This document shows positions 8,183 through 16,413 of a stretch of 64,000 bases of DNA, piece after piece. Where the stretch lies: contig NZ_CP060418.1 of NCBI RefSeq assembly GCF_014298075.1, forward strand, positions 3,472,001 to 3,536,000, written 5' to 3'. The position numbers and the translations under genes are program-made. The DNA is from Enterobacter sp. JUb54 (lineage in GTDB: Bacteria; Pseudomonadota; Gammaproteobacteria; Enterobacterales; Enterobacteriaceae). Below the pieces are notes generated by a model. That model did no database searches. It was given only the letters and a program-made list of their open reading frames with translations, and had not been told where the DNA came from. Positions within the stretch are counted from its first letter, which is position 1. Each line of letters opens with the position of its first letter.

Positions 8183-8213
8183 GGCGGACGGAGAGCGTGA
8201 TCGATTGCACAAA

Positions 8214-8264
8214 ATTGCCCTTATCGGCGCGTTTTCGGCGAAATCACGTGATGGCTATCACAAG
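8214..8264 (-). promoter_or_regulatory. CRP-like site and promoter of the DUF4310 operon
   Basis: CGTGA-N6-TCACA (8247-8262) matches the CRP consensus TGTGA-N6-TCACA in nine of ten core positions. Read toward the operon, a -10-like CGATAA lies at 8226-8221. This predicts a start near 8213 with the CRP centre close to -41.5, the class II activation spacing. No strong -35 is seen, as expected for a CRP-dependent promoter. Confidence 0.55.
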
Positions 8265-8359
8265 AAAATTCCAGCGCGACAAGCAGCGGCGGCCGGGATA
8301 ACCATAAAAGAAAAAGGGAAAAGTGTGAGGTCGATGGGGTTTTACAGCGAGAGAGGTGC

Positions 8360-8383
8360 AGGAGACATCGATGGATGCCTCCT
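8360..8383. terminator. Hairpin downstream of cybC
   Basis: AGGAGACATC and GATGCCTCCT form a nine-pair stem with one mismatch and a GATG loop, ten bases after the cybC stop. No T-tract follows on the minus strand, so termination would be inefficient or Rho-assisted. It marks the boundary between cybC and the accessory operon. Confidence 0.35.
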
Positions 8384-8393
8384 GAAACAGAAC

Positions 8394-8783
8394 TTAGCGG
8401 TACTTCTTATGGTAGGTGTTGCGGGTCGTTTTAAACTCTTCCGCGGCGGCCTGCGCCTCTTTCACCTTCCCTTCGTTCGCCAGCTTCAGCGCACCGTCGA
8501 TCTGGCCAATCAGGATATCCAGACCGTGGCGGTAATCGTTCATTTCGGCGCTGTCCGCGGCTTTACCTTCCAGCTTCGGCGGCGTGTCTTGCTTCGCATC
8601 GACGGCAGCAGTGCGCATTTTGGTCAGCGCGGCTTTCAGTTCGCCAGCATCGGAGGTTTTCTGCACCACCTGCAGGTTTTCTGCAAGGGTATCCATATCT
8701 TCGCCCAGGTCCGCCGCGAACGCCGACACGGAGCTCATCGCCAGCGCTGAGACAGCCAGCATTGCTAACAGTTTTTTACGCAT
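8394..8783 (-). CDS. cybC: Soluble cytochrome b562
   Basis: A 129-residue periplasmic four-helix-bundle haem protein. A clear signal peptide ends near [10 protein letters not shown] (residue 23), so the mature protein begins ADL as in E. coli. The mature Met axial ligand lies in [13 protein letters not shown] (Met7 of the mature form) and the His ligand in the C-terminal helix ([11 protein letters not shown]). The protein is intact, unlike the disrupted gene I recall from E. coli K-12. It is monocistronic between two hairpins. Its electron-transfer partner is not known. Confidence 0.93.
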   Translation of the reverse strand: MRKKLLAMLAVSALAMSSVSAFAADLGEDMDTLAENLQVVQKTSDAGELKAALTKMRTAAVDAKQDTPPKLEGKAADSAEMNDYRHGLDILIGQIDGALKLANEGKVKEAQAAAEEFKTTRNTYHKKYR

Positions 8784-8821
8784 TGCTCACTTCCTTTTTT
8801 ATTATTTAAGCACAAGGAAAA

Positions 8822-8838
8822 GGCGCCTCATGGGCGCC
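8822..8838 (-). terminator. Rho-independent terminator of pmbA
   Basis: Two GGCGCC arms (8822-8827 and 8833-8838) separated by five bases, followed on the minus strand by TTTTCCTT. It lies some 57 bases beyond the pmbA stop codon. Confidence 0.7.
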
Positions 8839-8842
8839 CTTC

Positions 8843-8887
8843 TATACCCGTTCTACTTCAAGCTGCATCTTGAATGATCCGGTATAT
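8843..8887. repeat. Internally deleted ERIC-type element
   Basis: The segment opens with TATACCCG...TACTTCAAGCTGCA, the left end of the ERIC consensus, and closes with TTGAATGAT..GGTATA, matching the other end. Only about 45 bases lie between the tips, so the central part of the usual 127-bp element is missing. It sits between the pmbA stop and its terminator. Confidence 0.6.
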
Positions 8888-8894
8888 CACACCG

Positions 8895-10247
8895 TTACTG
8901 CCCGGCGATTTTCATCTCTGGCAGCAGCACGGAACCACACTGGATATTGCTGCGGGTTTCGATATCGTCACCGACGGTCACGATATTACGCCACATATCT
9001 TTCAGATTTCCTGCAATGGTGATTTCACTGACCGGATACTGAATTTCACCGTTCTCAACCCAGAAACCGGATGCGCCGCGTGAATAATCACCGGTCACGC
9101 CACTGACACCCTGCCCCATCAATTCGGTAACGACAAGTCCGGTGCCCATCTCTTTAAGCAACTTTTCAAAACTCAGGCCGCGGCCGTTGATCCGCCAGTT
9201 GTGGATGCCGCCCGCGTGTCCGGTGCTGGTCATGCCCAGCTTACGCGCCGAGTAGTTGGTCAGCAGCCACTGGGTCAGCACGCCATCTTTAATGATGTCG
9301 CGGCGTTCCGTTCGCACGCCTTCGCTGTCAAACGGCGTGGAGGCCAGGCCTTTCAGCAGATGTGGGTGCTCTTCAATGGTCAGCCACTCCGGCAGGATCT
9401 GCTGACCGAGAGAGTCCAGCAGGAAGGTCGATTTGCGATAGACCGCGCCGCCGGCAATTGCGCCGACGAGGTGACCAAACAGCCCGGTAGCCACTTCGTT
9501 GGCAAAAATCACCGGTGCTTTCATGGTCGAAAGCTTGCGCGGCGCCAGGCGCGACAACGTCCGACGGGCGCACTCGTCACCGACCCACTCCGGCGTCTGC
9601 AAATCTTCAATCGCGCGGCCGATGGTGTAGGCGTAATCGCGCTCCATGTCACCGTTCTCTTCGGCGATCACGCAGCTGGAGAGCGAATGACGGGTTGAGC
9701 AGTAGCTCTGCAACATGCCGTGGCTGTTGCCGAATACCTTAATGCCGTAGTGGCTGTTGAAGCTGCCGCCTTCGGTATTGGTGATGCGTTTGTCGGCCTG
9801 CAGCGCCACTTGTTCAGCACGAGAGGCCAGCTCAATCGCCTGATCCGGGGTCACTTCCGCCGGGTGGAACAGGTCGAGATCCGGGGCGTCAAAGGCCAGC
9901 AGGGCTTTATCTGCCACACCTGCAAACGGATCCGGTGAGGTGTAGCGGGCGATATCCAGTGCCGCCTGCACCGTGCGGGCAATGGCCTGCGGGCTGAGGT
10001 CGGTGGAGGAGGCGCTGCCCTTGCGGTTCTGATGATAAACGGTGATGCCTAACGCACCATCGCTGTTAAATTCGACGTTCTCCACCTCGCCGTAGCGGGT
10101 GCTGACACTGATGCCGGTGGTTTTGCTGACGGAGACTTCCGCGCCGTCTGATTTGCCTGCCGCCAGTTCCAGCGCCGTGGTCACGGCCTCTTCCAGCGCC
10201 TTGCGCTGTTGTGCAACTTGAGAGATGACTTTCATCGCTAATGCCAT
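8895..10247 (-). CDS. pmbA: Metalloprotease TldE/PmbA
   Basis: A 450-residue protein nearly identical to E. coli PmbA (TldE), the partner of TldD in a heterodimeric protease that matures microcin B17 and degrades the CcdA antitoxin. ATG at 10247 ([10 protein letters not shown]) gives the E. coli length; an upstream in-frame codon would add 23 non-conserved residues. As in other TldE subunits, the metal-site HExxxH motif of TldD is absent, so activity depends on TldD encoded elsewhere. It is divergent from yjgA, with the two promoters sharing about 95 bases. Confidence 0.95.
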   Translation of the reverse strand: MALAMKVISQVAQQRKALEEAVTTALELAAGKSDGAEVSVSKTTGISVSTRYGEVENVEFNSDGALGITVYHQNRKGSASSTDLSPQAIARTVQAALDIARYTSPDPFAGVADKALLAFDAPDLDLFHPAEVTPDQAIELASRAEQVALQADKRITNTEGGSFNSHYGIKVFGNSHGMLQSYCSTRHSLSSCVIAEENGDMERDYAYTIGRAIEDLQTPEWVGDECARRTLSRLAPRKLSTMKAPVIFANEVATGLFGHLVGAIAGGAVYRKSTFLLDSLGQQILPEWLTIEEHPHLLKGLASTPFDSEGVRTERRDIIKDGVLTQWLLTNYSARKLGMTSTGHAGGIHNWRINGRGLSFEKLLKEMGTGLVVTELMGQGVSGVTGDYSRGASGFWVENGEIQYPVSEITIAGNLKDMWRNIVTVGDDIETRSNIQCGSVLLPEMKIAGQ

Positions 10248-10342
10248 AATGTAGGAAGGAGTTAATTGAAGTCTAACAGAGAACCGTTTTTCAGTGCGCG
10301 CCTTAACTGGTAACATTAGCCTCTTTTTTTAAGGAGCCTGAG

Positions 10343-10894
10343 ATGACAAAGCAGCCCGATGACTGGCTCGACGACGTTCCCGGTGATGACGTCGAAGATG
10401 AAGACGATGAAATTATCTGGGTCAGTAAAAGTGAAATTAAACGTGACGCGGAAGAACTAAAGCGTCTTGGCGCCGAAATGGTAGAGCTTGGGAAGAACGC
10501 GCTGGATAAGATCCCGCTCGATACCGACCTGCGTGACGCCATTGAACTCGCCCAACGTATCAAGAAAGAAGGTCGCCGCCGCCAGATGCAGCTGATTGGT
10601 AAAATGCTGCGCAGCCGCGATGTCGATCCGATTCGCCAGGCGTTAGATAAGCTGAAGAACCGCCACAACCAACAGGTTGCGCTGTTCCATAAGCTGGAGA
10701 TGATTCGCGACCGTCTGATTGCCGAAGGCGATGACGCGGTACCGGAAGTATTGAATCTGTGGCCTGACGCCGACCGTCAGCAGCTGCGCTCGCTGATCCG
10801 TAACGCGAAGAAAGAGAAAGAAGGCAACAAGCCGCCAAAATCCGCGCGCCTGATCTTCCAGTATCTGCGTGAGCTGGCCGAAGGCGAAAACTAA
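10343..10894 (+). CDS. yjgA: Ribosome-associated protein YjgA (DarP)
   Basis: A 183-residue, highly charged helical protein of the DUF615 family, with an acidic N-terminus ([26 protein letters not shown]) and a basic C-terminal region ([18 protein letters not shown]). E. coli YjgA/DarP associates with late 50S ribosomal precursors and helps mature the peptidyl transferase centre. The start at 10343 follows AAGGAG closely. It is transcribed alone, divergently from pmbA, and ends at a cluster of REP-like repeats. Confidence 0.93.
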   Translation: MTKQPDDWLDDVPGDDVEDEDDEIIWVSKSEIKRDAEELKRLGAEMVELGKNALDKIPLDTDLRDAIELAQRIKKEGRRRQMQLIGKMLRSRDVDPIRQALDKLKNRHNQQVALFHKLEMIRDRLIAEGDDAVPEVLNLWPDADRQQLRSLIRNAKKEKEGNKPPKSARLIFQYLRELAEGEN

Positions 10895-10919
10895 TCCCTT
10901 TCCGCCACCCCGGTCACAT

Positions 10920-11193
10920 CGTGCGGCCGGGGAATGCCCCGGATGGCGGCGCCCTGCGCCTTATCCGGGCTACCATCCCGCACCATACCGGTAGTACCTG
11001 GAGTATCTGTAGCCCGGTCAGCGTAGCGCCATCGGGGAACATCCCGCACCGTACCTGTAGTACCTGTAGCCCGGTCAGCGCAGCGCCACCGGGGAACCTC
11101 CCGCACCGTACCCGTAGTACCTGTAGCCCGGTCAGCGCAGCGCCACCGGGGGAATGCCCTGGATAGCGACGCCCTGCGCCTTATCGGGGCTAC
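10920..11193. repeat. Cluster of REP-like repeats with three tandem units
   Basis: Three copies of a REP-like core (TGTAGCCCGGTCAGCG..) start at 11009, 11065 and 11122, giving a 56-57-base period. The spacers (GCACCGTACC.GTAGTACC) are also repeated. On each side stands a related sequence with GCGCCCTGCGCCTTATC (about 10940-10973 and 11160-11193). The cluster fills the convergent yjgA-GNAT gap and overlaps the GNAT stop codon. Units 2 and 3 are almost identical, which points to recent tandem duplication. Confidence 0.8.
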
Positions 11194-11744
11194 GGTTTCT
11201 GTATGCCCACTCCGGCCATCACCTGCTGGTGTAAATCCTGCGCGAAACGCTGATATTGCCCGGCATCGATCGCCTGCGGGTAGCTCAGCACCAGCAATTC
11301 ATGATCGGCCAGCCCCGCATGATAGGTCGGATGACAATGCGGCCAGCGGTTAGCATGAAAACCCATCGTTTCATAAAAACGCAGACGCCGACGGGCAATC
11401 TCCGTGGTTAACGGATCGATTTCCAGAATGGTCAGCGGCGCACGCTTGAGAATGTCAGCCAACAAGCGCTTGCCGTAGCCACGAGAGCGCAGCGTAGCGT
11501 CAATCGCCAGATGTTCAATATAGCAGTAGCCAGCAAACTGCCAGCAGCCGCTCAGGCCGATAAACACGTCCCCATCAAACCATGCTTCCAGCGCGTAGTG
11601 CGGATCGCACAGCGCCTGCTGCCTGGCCGCCGGTTCCCGCTGCTCATGCCACGGAAACGCCCTGGCATACAGGGCATCCACAGCAGGAAAGTGCGGCGAG
11701 TCGGTCGCGGTGATGTGTCGCGATATGAGCATAAGGGCATCCAT
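11190..11744 (-). CDS. GNAT family N-acetyltransferase
   Basis: A protein of 180-184 residues with a GNAT fold. The acetyl-CoA loop is visible in LAIDATLRSRGYGKRLL (R/Q-x-x-G-x-G/A type), preceded by a hydrophobic strand and followed by LTILEIDPLTTEIARRRLRFYETMGF. The ATG at 11744 has AGGA immediately next to it, so the ATG at 11732 may be the true start. It is not in this place in E. coli, where yjgA and mpl are neighbours. The substrate is unknown. It is probably transcribed from its own promoter in the gap after mpl, 61 bases away. Confidence 0.8.
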   Translation of the reverse strand: MDALMLISRHITATDSPHFPAVDALYARAFPWHEQREPAARQQALCDPHYALEAWFDGDVFIGLSGCWQFAGYCYIEHLAIDATLRSRGYGKRLLADILKRAPLTILEIDPLTTEIARRRLRFYETMGFHANRWPHCHPTYHAGLADHELLVLSYPQAIDAGQYQRFAQDLHQQVMAGVGIQKP

Positions 11745-11805
11745 TCCTGAGGCACAAAAAGAAATCTGCCCTCACAAGGAGGGCAGAGAGAGGCGCGTGT
11801 GGCGG

Positions 11806-13179
11806 TTATTCTGCCGCCGCAGCCTTGCTTGCCAGCTTATCCAGCAGCTTCTGATGAATGCCGCCGAAGCCGCCGTTGCTCATCACCAGAATGTGGTCGC
11901 CCGGATGTGCGGTTTTGACCACCATATCGGCCAGCACATCGACATCGGCGCTCCAGTGCGCCGGCTGGACGCAGGCTTCCGCCACTTCCGCAACCTGCCA
12001 CGGAATATGCTGAGGCTGCAGCAGGAACACTTCATCGGCGCGCCCCAGGGACGGCGCCAGATCGTCTTTGCAGACGCCCATTTTCATGGTGTTGGAGCGC
12101 GGTTCCAGCACGGCGAGGATCCGCGCGGTGCCACCGACTTTACCGCGCAGCGCCTGCAGGGTAGCCAGAATCGCCGTCGGGTGATGGGCAAAATCGTCAT
12201 ACACGGTGACGCCGTTGGCTTCACCGCGCAGTTCAAGACGACGGCGGGCGTTGATAAAGCCGCCCAGCGCCTGGGCCGCATCGGCCGGCAACACGCCAAC
12301 ATGACGAGCCGCGGCAATCGCCATCAGACCGTTATGCATGTTGTGTTCGCCCACCAGATCCCACTTCACTTCCCCGGCTTTCTCACCGTCGAGCCAGACT
12401 TCCCACTGTGACGCATCGGCATTCAGCTTCTTCGCCTGCCAGTGGCCCTGTTCGCCCACCAGCTCTTGCTCGCTCCAGCAGCCCATCGCCATAGTCTGTT
12501 TCAGATTGATGTCGTTTTCCGGCAGGATAATTTTGCCCTGACCCGGCACGATGCGCACCAGATGGTGGAACTGCTTCTGGATAGCCTTCAGGTCGTCAAA
12601 GATATCCGCGTGATCGAACTCAAGGTTATTGAGGATCAGCGTGCGCGGGCAGTAATGAACGAATTTGGAGCGTTTATCGAAGAAGGCGCAGTCGTACTCA
12701 TCCGCTTCGATAACAAAGAACGGGCTGTCGCCCAGACGGGCGGAAACGTCAAAGTTACCCGGTACGCCGCCAATCACGAAACCTGGCTTATAGCCACAGG
12801 CTTCGAGGATCCACGTTGCCATTCCGGCGGTGGTGGTTTTACCGTGGGTGCCGGCAACCGCCACAACCCAGCGATCGCGCAGGACGAAATCATGCAGCCA
12901 CTGCGGGCCGGACATGTACGGAATGTTGGTTTCCAGCACCGCTTCCACGCACGGATTACCGCGCGTCATCGCGTTACCAATGATCACCAGATCCGGCCGA
13001 GGCTCCAGCTGGCTGGCATCATATCCTTGAATTAAATTGATCCCCTGGTTTTCCAGCAGGGTACTCATTGGCGGATAGACGTTAGCATCCGACCCCGTTA
13101 CCTCATGACCGAGGGAGCGAGCCAGCATGGCCAGTCCCCCCATAAACGTGCCACAGATACCTAAAATATGAATGCGCAT
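11806..13179 (-). CDS. mpl: UDP-N-acetylmuramate:L-Ala-gamma-D-Glu-meso-Dap ligase
   Basis: A 457-residue Mur-ligase paralogue that joins recycled murein tripeptide to UDP-MurNAc. The ATG at 13179 (MRIHILGICG) matches E. coli; 33 upstream codons in frame are not conserved. The Rossmann start GICGTFMGGLA, the ATP loop AGTHGKTTTAGM (about 108-119), EADEYDCAFF and the C-terminal YDDFAHHPTA motif are all present. It acts in the cytoplasm in peptidoglycan recycling together with Amp and Nag enzymes. It is divergent from fbp, with 175 bases between start codons. Confidence 0.96.
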   Translation of the reverse strand: MRIHILGICGTFMGGLAMLARSLGHEVTGSDANVYPPMSTLLENQGINLIQGYDASQLEPRPDLVIIGNAMTRGNPCVEAVLETNIPYMSGPQWLHDFVLRDRWVVAVAGTHGKTTTAGMATWILEACGYKPGFVIGGVPGNFDVSARLGDSPFFVIEADEYDCAFFDKRSKFVHYCPRTLILNNLEFDHADIFDDLKAIQKQFHHLVRIVPGQGKIILPENDINLKQTMAMGCWSEQELVGEQGHWQAKKLNADASQWEVWLDGEKAGEVKWDLVGEHNMHNGLMAIAAARHVGVLPADAAQALGGFINARRRLELRGEANGVTVYDDFAHHPTAILATLQALRGKVGGTARILAVLEPRSNTMKMGVCKDDLAPSLGRADEVFLLQPQHIPWQVAEVAEACVQPAHWSADVDVLADMVVKTAHPGDHILVMSNGGFGGIHQKLLDKLASKAAAAE

Positions 13180-13354
13180 TCGTCGTTTCCCTTTTTCATC
13201 TGGCGCACATTTTACCCATATGTATGGCATCAGAGAAATGCATTTCAGGCGATTCCGTTTTTTGCTGGCGCGATTCACCAGTGCGAACTTTTTTTATTCT
13301 TTGTTAAGATTGTTGCGTTCGTTTTACTTCACATAAACATGCAGGGAACGGGTT

Positions 13355-14353
13355 ATGAAAACGTTAGGTGAATTTATTGTCGAAAAGCAACACGAGTTCT
13401 CCCACGCAACCGGCGAGCTTACTGCTTTGTTGTCGGCGATAAAGTTAGGCGCCAAGATCATCCACCGCGATATCAACAAGGCCGGTCTGGTCGATATCCT
13501 GGGTGCCAGCGGTGCTGAAAACGTCCAGGGTGAGGTTCAGCAAAAACTCGACCTGTTCGCCAATGAAAAATTAAAGGCCGCACTGCGAGCACGCGATATC
13601 GTGGCGGGGATCGCCTCCGAAGAAGAAGATGAAATCGTGGTCTTTGAAGGTTGTGAACACGCGAAATACGTGGTGCTCATGGACCCTCTGGATGGCTCCT
13701 CTAACATCGACGTTAACGTCTCTGTGGGGACGATCTTCTCCATCTATCGTCGCATAACCCCGGTAGGTACGCCGGTCACCGTTGAAGATTTCCTGCAGCC
13801 GGGCAGCCAGCAGGTCGCTGCCGGCTATGTGGTGTACGGCTCCTCGACCATGCTGGTCTATACGACCGGCTGCGGCGTCCACGCCTTCACCTACGACCCT
13901 TCCCTCGGCGTGTTCTGCCTCTCCCAGGAGCGCATGCGCTTCCCGGAAAAAGGCAATACTTACTCCATTAACGAAGGGAACTACATCAAGTTCCCGATGG
14001 GCGTGAAGAAGTACATCAAGTTCTGCCAGGAAGAAGACACCGGCACCCAGCGTCCGTACACCTCGCGCTATATCGGTTCACTGGTAGCGGATTTCCACCG
14101 CAACCTGCTGAAAGGCGGCATCTACCTGTACCCAAGCACCGCCAGCCACCCGGAAGGCAAGCTGCGTCTGCTGTACGAATGCAACCCGATGGCGTTCCTC
14201 GCGGAGCAAGCGGGCGGTAAAGCCAGCGACGGTAAAGAGCGCATTCTGGATATCGTCCCGACCAGCCTGCACCAGCGCCGTTCTTTCTTCGTCGGTAACG
14301 ACCATATGGTTGAAGACGTCGAGAACCTCATCAAAGCGTTCCCGGACGCCTAA
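13355..14353 (+). CDS. fbp: Fructose-1,6-bisphosphatase class I
   Basis: A 332-residue gluconeogenic enzyme that hydrolyses fructose 1,6-bisphosphate to fructose 6-phosphate. The metal and phosphate motif [20 protein letters not shown] starts at Asp110, and Glu89-Glu91 and GGKASDG near the C-terminus complete the site. Length and sequence follow E. coli Fbp, which is inhibited by AMP and glucose 6-phosphate. The upstream region is AT-rich (tttttattctttgttaag) and likely holds the promoter. It is monocistronic and ends at a strong hairpin shared with the convergent yjfF. Confidence 0.97.
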   Translation: MKTLGEFIVEKQHEFSHATGELTALLSAIKLGAKIIHRDINKAGLVDILGASGAENVQGEVQQKLDLFANEKLKAALRARDIVAGIASEEEDEIVVFEGCEHAKYVVLMDPLDGSSNIDVNVSVGTIFSIYRRITPVGTPVTVEDFLQPGSQQVAAGYVVYGSSTMLVYTTGCGVHAFTYDPSLGVFCLSQERMRFPEKGNTYSINEGNYIKFPMGVKKYIKFCQEEDTGTQRPYTSRYIGSLVADFHRNLLKGGIYLYPSTASHPEGKLRLLYECNPMAFLAEQAGGKASDGKERILDIVPTSLHQRRSFFVGNDHMVEDVENLIKAFPDA

Positions 14354-14361
14354 GCTATCCC

Positions 14362-14385
14362 TTCCCCTCCCGTCCGGGAGGGGAA
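14362..14385. terminator. Symmetric hairpin between convergent fbp and yjfF
   Basis: TTCCCCTCCCG and CGGGAGGGGAA form a perfect 11-pair stem around a two-base centre. There is no T-tract on either side, so it may act mainly as an mRNA 3'-end stabiliser for both genes. Confidence 0.5.
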
Positions 14386-14392
14386 TATTCCG

Positions 14393-15391
14393 CTAACGAT
14401 GTGCCGTCCCGCTCACCCGCGTGACCGGAGAGTTCTGGCGGTTTTCCCACAGCACCGTCAATCCGCGCTGCAGCGCGATGAAAATAAACAGCAGAATGCC
14501 GATGGCAATTTTCGTCCACCACGAGCTCAGCGTGCCGTCGAAGTTAATGTAGGTCTGAATCAGCCCCTGAATCGCCACCCCGAACAACGTCCCCAGCACC
14601 GTTCCCACGCCGCCGCTCAGCAGCGTACCGCCAATCACCACCGAGGCAATAGCATCCAGCTCCACGCCGACCCCGGCGAGCGCATAGCCGGCCTGGGTGT
14701 AGACCGAGAACACGATCCCCGCCAGCGTCGCCAGCCCGGTGGAGAGCATATAAATACGAATGGTGGTGCTCCGGGTCGAAATGCCCATCAGATTGGCCGA
14801 GGTGGCGCTGCCGCCAATGGCATAAACCTCGTTGCCGAAACGGGTACGGTGCGCCATAAATATCCCCGCCACCACCACCAGCAACATCAGCAGCCCCATC
14901 GCGCTCAGGCGCCCGCCGCCGGGGATCATCCACGCCAGATCGGACAGCGTGTCGTAGACCGGATGGTTAATCGGGATCGACTCCTCAGACACCAGATAGC
15001 TGACGCCACGCAGAAAGAACATGCCGGCGAGGGTAATGATAAAGGCCGGAATTTTTAGCGCGTCGATCAGCAGCCCCATAAAGGCACCAAACGCGCAGCC
15101 CATCATCAGCACCAGCGGAAAAGCCAGCAGCGGGTTGATCCCCCAGCTACCAATGGCTTTTGCCAGGAACACGCCGGTGAATGCGATCACCGACCCGACC
15201 GAGAGATCGATCCCGCCAGAGAGGATCACAAAGGTCATCCCGACGGCAATGATGCCAAGAAAGGCGTTATCGGTCAGGATGTTGCAGATAACCCGCGTCG
15301 AGGCAAACCCCGGAAACTGGGTCAGGCAATACAGGTAGCCCAGCACGAACACGGCCAGGGTGATCATCAACGGTAAATTACGTTTTATCAT
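14393..15391 (-). CDS. yjfF: Galactofuranose ABC transporter permease YjfF
   Basis: A 332-residue CUT2-family permease with about ten membrane segments. It keeps the ribose-type permease signature GMTFVILSGGIDLSVGSVIAF and a second GGID-like region (IGGTLLSGGVGTVLG). It pairs with YtfT to form the channel for galactofuranose brought by YtfQ. Its start overlaps the ytfT end by 14 bases, so the two permeases are co-translated. This is the last gene of the ytfQRT-yjfF operon. Confidence 0.95.
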   Translation of the reverse strand: MIKRNLPLMITLAVFVLGYLYCLTQFPGFASTRVICNILTDNAFLGIIAVGMTFVILSGGIDLSVGSVIAFTGVFLAKAIGSWGINPLLAFPLVLMMGCAFGAFMGLLIDALKIPAFIITLAGMFFLRGVSYLVSEESIPINHPVYDTLSDLAWMIPGGGRLSAMGLLMLLVVVAGIFMAHRTRFGNEVYAIGGSATSANLMGISTRSTTIRIYMLSTGLATLAGIVFSVYTQAGYALAGVGVELDAIASVVIGGTLLSGGVGTVLGTLFGVAIQGLIQTYINFDGTLSSWWTKIAIGILLFIFIALQRGLTVLWENRQNSPVTRVSGTAHR

Positions 15392-16403
15392 GGCCGCGCA
15401 CCCCTTTAAGTAAACCGATAAAGCGCGGCGACTGGACGATCAACACGCACAGTACCACCACCGCTTTGACGACCTGATTCATCTCCGGCGGGAAGCCCGA
15501 CAGCAGGATCCCGGTATTCATTCCCTGGATGATCAACGCGCCCACCACCGACAGCAGCAGGTTAAAGCGCCCGCCCATCAGCGATCCGCCGCCGATCACC
15601 ACCGCAAGGATCGCGTCCAGCTCCAGCCACAGTCCGGCGTTATTAGCATCGGCGCCACGAATATCCGCCGCCACGATCACCCCGGCGATCGCCGCACAGA
15701 TGCCGCTCAGCACATAGGCCAGCATCACGACGATCCGCGTATTCACCCCGGCGTTTTTCGCTGCCCGAATGTTGATCCCCACCGCTTCGATAAACATGCC
15801 CAGCGCCGTTTTGCGGGTGAACAACCAGAACAGCAGCAGCGTGGCGGCGGCGATCAGCACCGGCGTTGGTAGCAGAAACAGCGAGCCGCTGCCGAGCCAC
15901 GCCAGATGCGGCGAATCGAAGGTGACGATCTGCCCGGCGGTGATCAACTGCGCGACCCCGCGCCCGGCCACCATCAGGATCAGCGTCGCCACGAAGGGCT
16001 GGATCTTGAGGATCGCTACCAGAATGCCGTTCCATAGCCCCGCCAGCGCCCCTGCCGCCAGCGCGGTCAACAGCACCACCGGCAGGGCATGCCCGGCGAC
16101 GGTCATCGAGGCTGCCGTGGCGCCGGCAATCGCCATCACCGCCCCCACCGACAGGTCAATCCCGCCGGTCGCGATAACCAGCGTCATGCCGATCGCCAGC
16201 AGTGCCACCGGCGCCGCGCGGTTGAGAATATCAATGGGGCTGCCGAACAGACGCCCGTCCTGCAGCACAATCTGAAAGAAGTGCGGTGCCACAAGGCTAT
16301 CCACCACCAGTACCAGCACCAGGGCGATAATTTGTGGCATGCCTTTCGGCCAGTTGAAGCGCCGTTTTGGCTGGCCGGTTTGGGGAAGAGATCCTGGCAT
16401 CAT
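15378..16403 (-). CDS. ytfT: Galactofuranose ABC transporter permease YtfT
   Basis: A 341-residue CUT2 permease with about nine to ten membrane segments and the signature GMTLVIATGGIDLSVGAVMAIAG. It is homologous to YjfF in the same operon, consistent with a heterodimeric channel rather than the RbsC-type homodimer. The gene starts 10 bases after the ytfR stop and overlaps yjfF. Length agrees with E. coli YtfT. Confidence 0.95.
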   Translation of the reverse strand: MMPGSLPQTGQPKRRFNWPKGMPQIIALVLVLVVDSLVAPHFFQIVLQDGRLFGSPIDILNRAAPVALLAIGMTLVIATGGIDLSVGAVMAIAGATAASMTVAGHALPVVLLTALAAGALAGLWNGILVAILKIQPFVATLILMVAGRGVAQLITAGQIVTFDSPHLAWLGSGSLFLLPTPVLIAAATLLLFWLFTRKTALGMFIEAVGINIRAAKNAGVNTRIVVMLAYVLSGICAAIAGVIVAADIRGADANNAGLWLELDAILAVVIGGGSLMGGRFNLLLSVVGALIIQGMNTGILLSGFPPEMNQVVKAVVVLCVLIVQSPRFIGLLKGVRGHDKT

Positions 16404-16413
16404 GGGTTACTCC

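Noticed and set aside
8205-8230. Sigma54-like GG-N10-GC spacing before the DUF4310 operon
   Set aside because: Only the GG and GC dinucleotides and a few further bases fit, and the operon's regulator has no sigma54-interaction AAA+ domain. The CRP/sigma70 reading is better.
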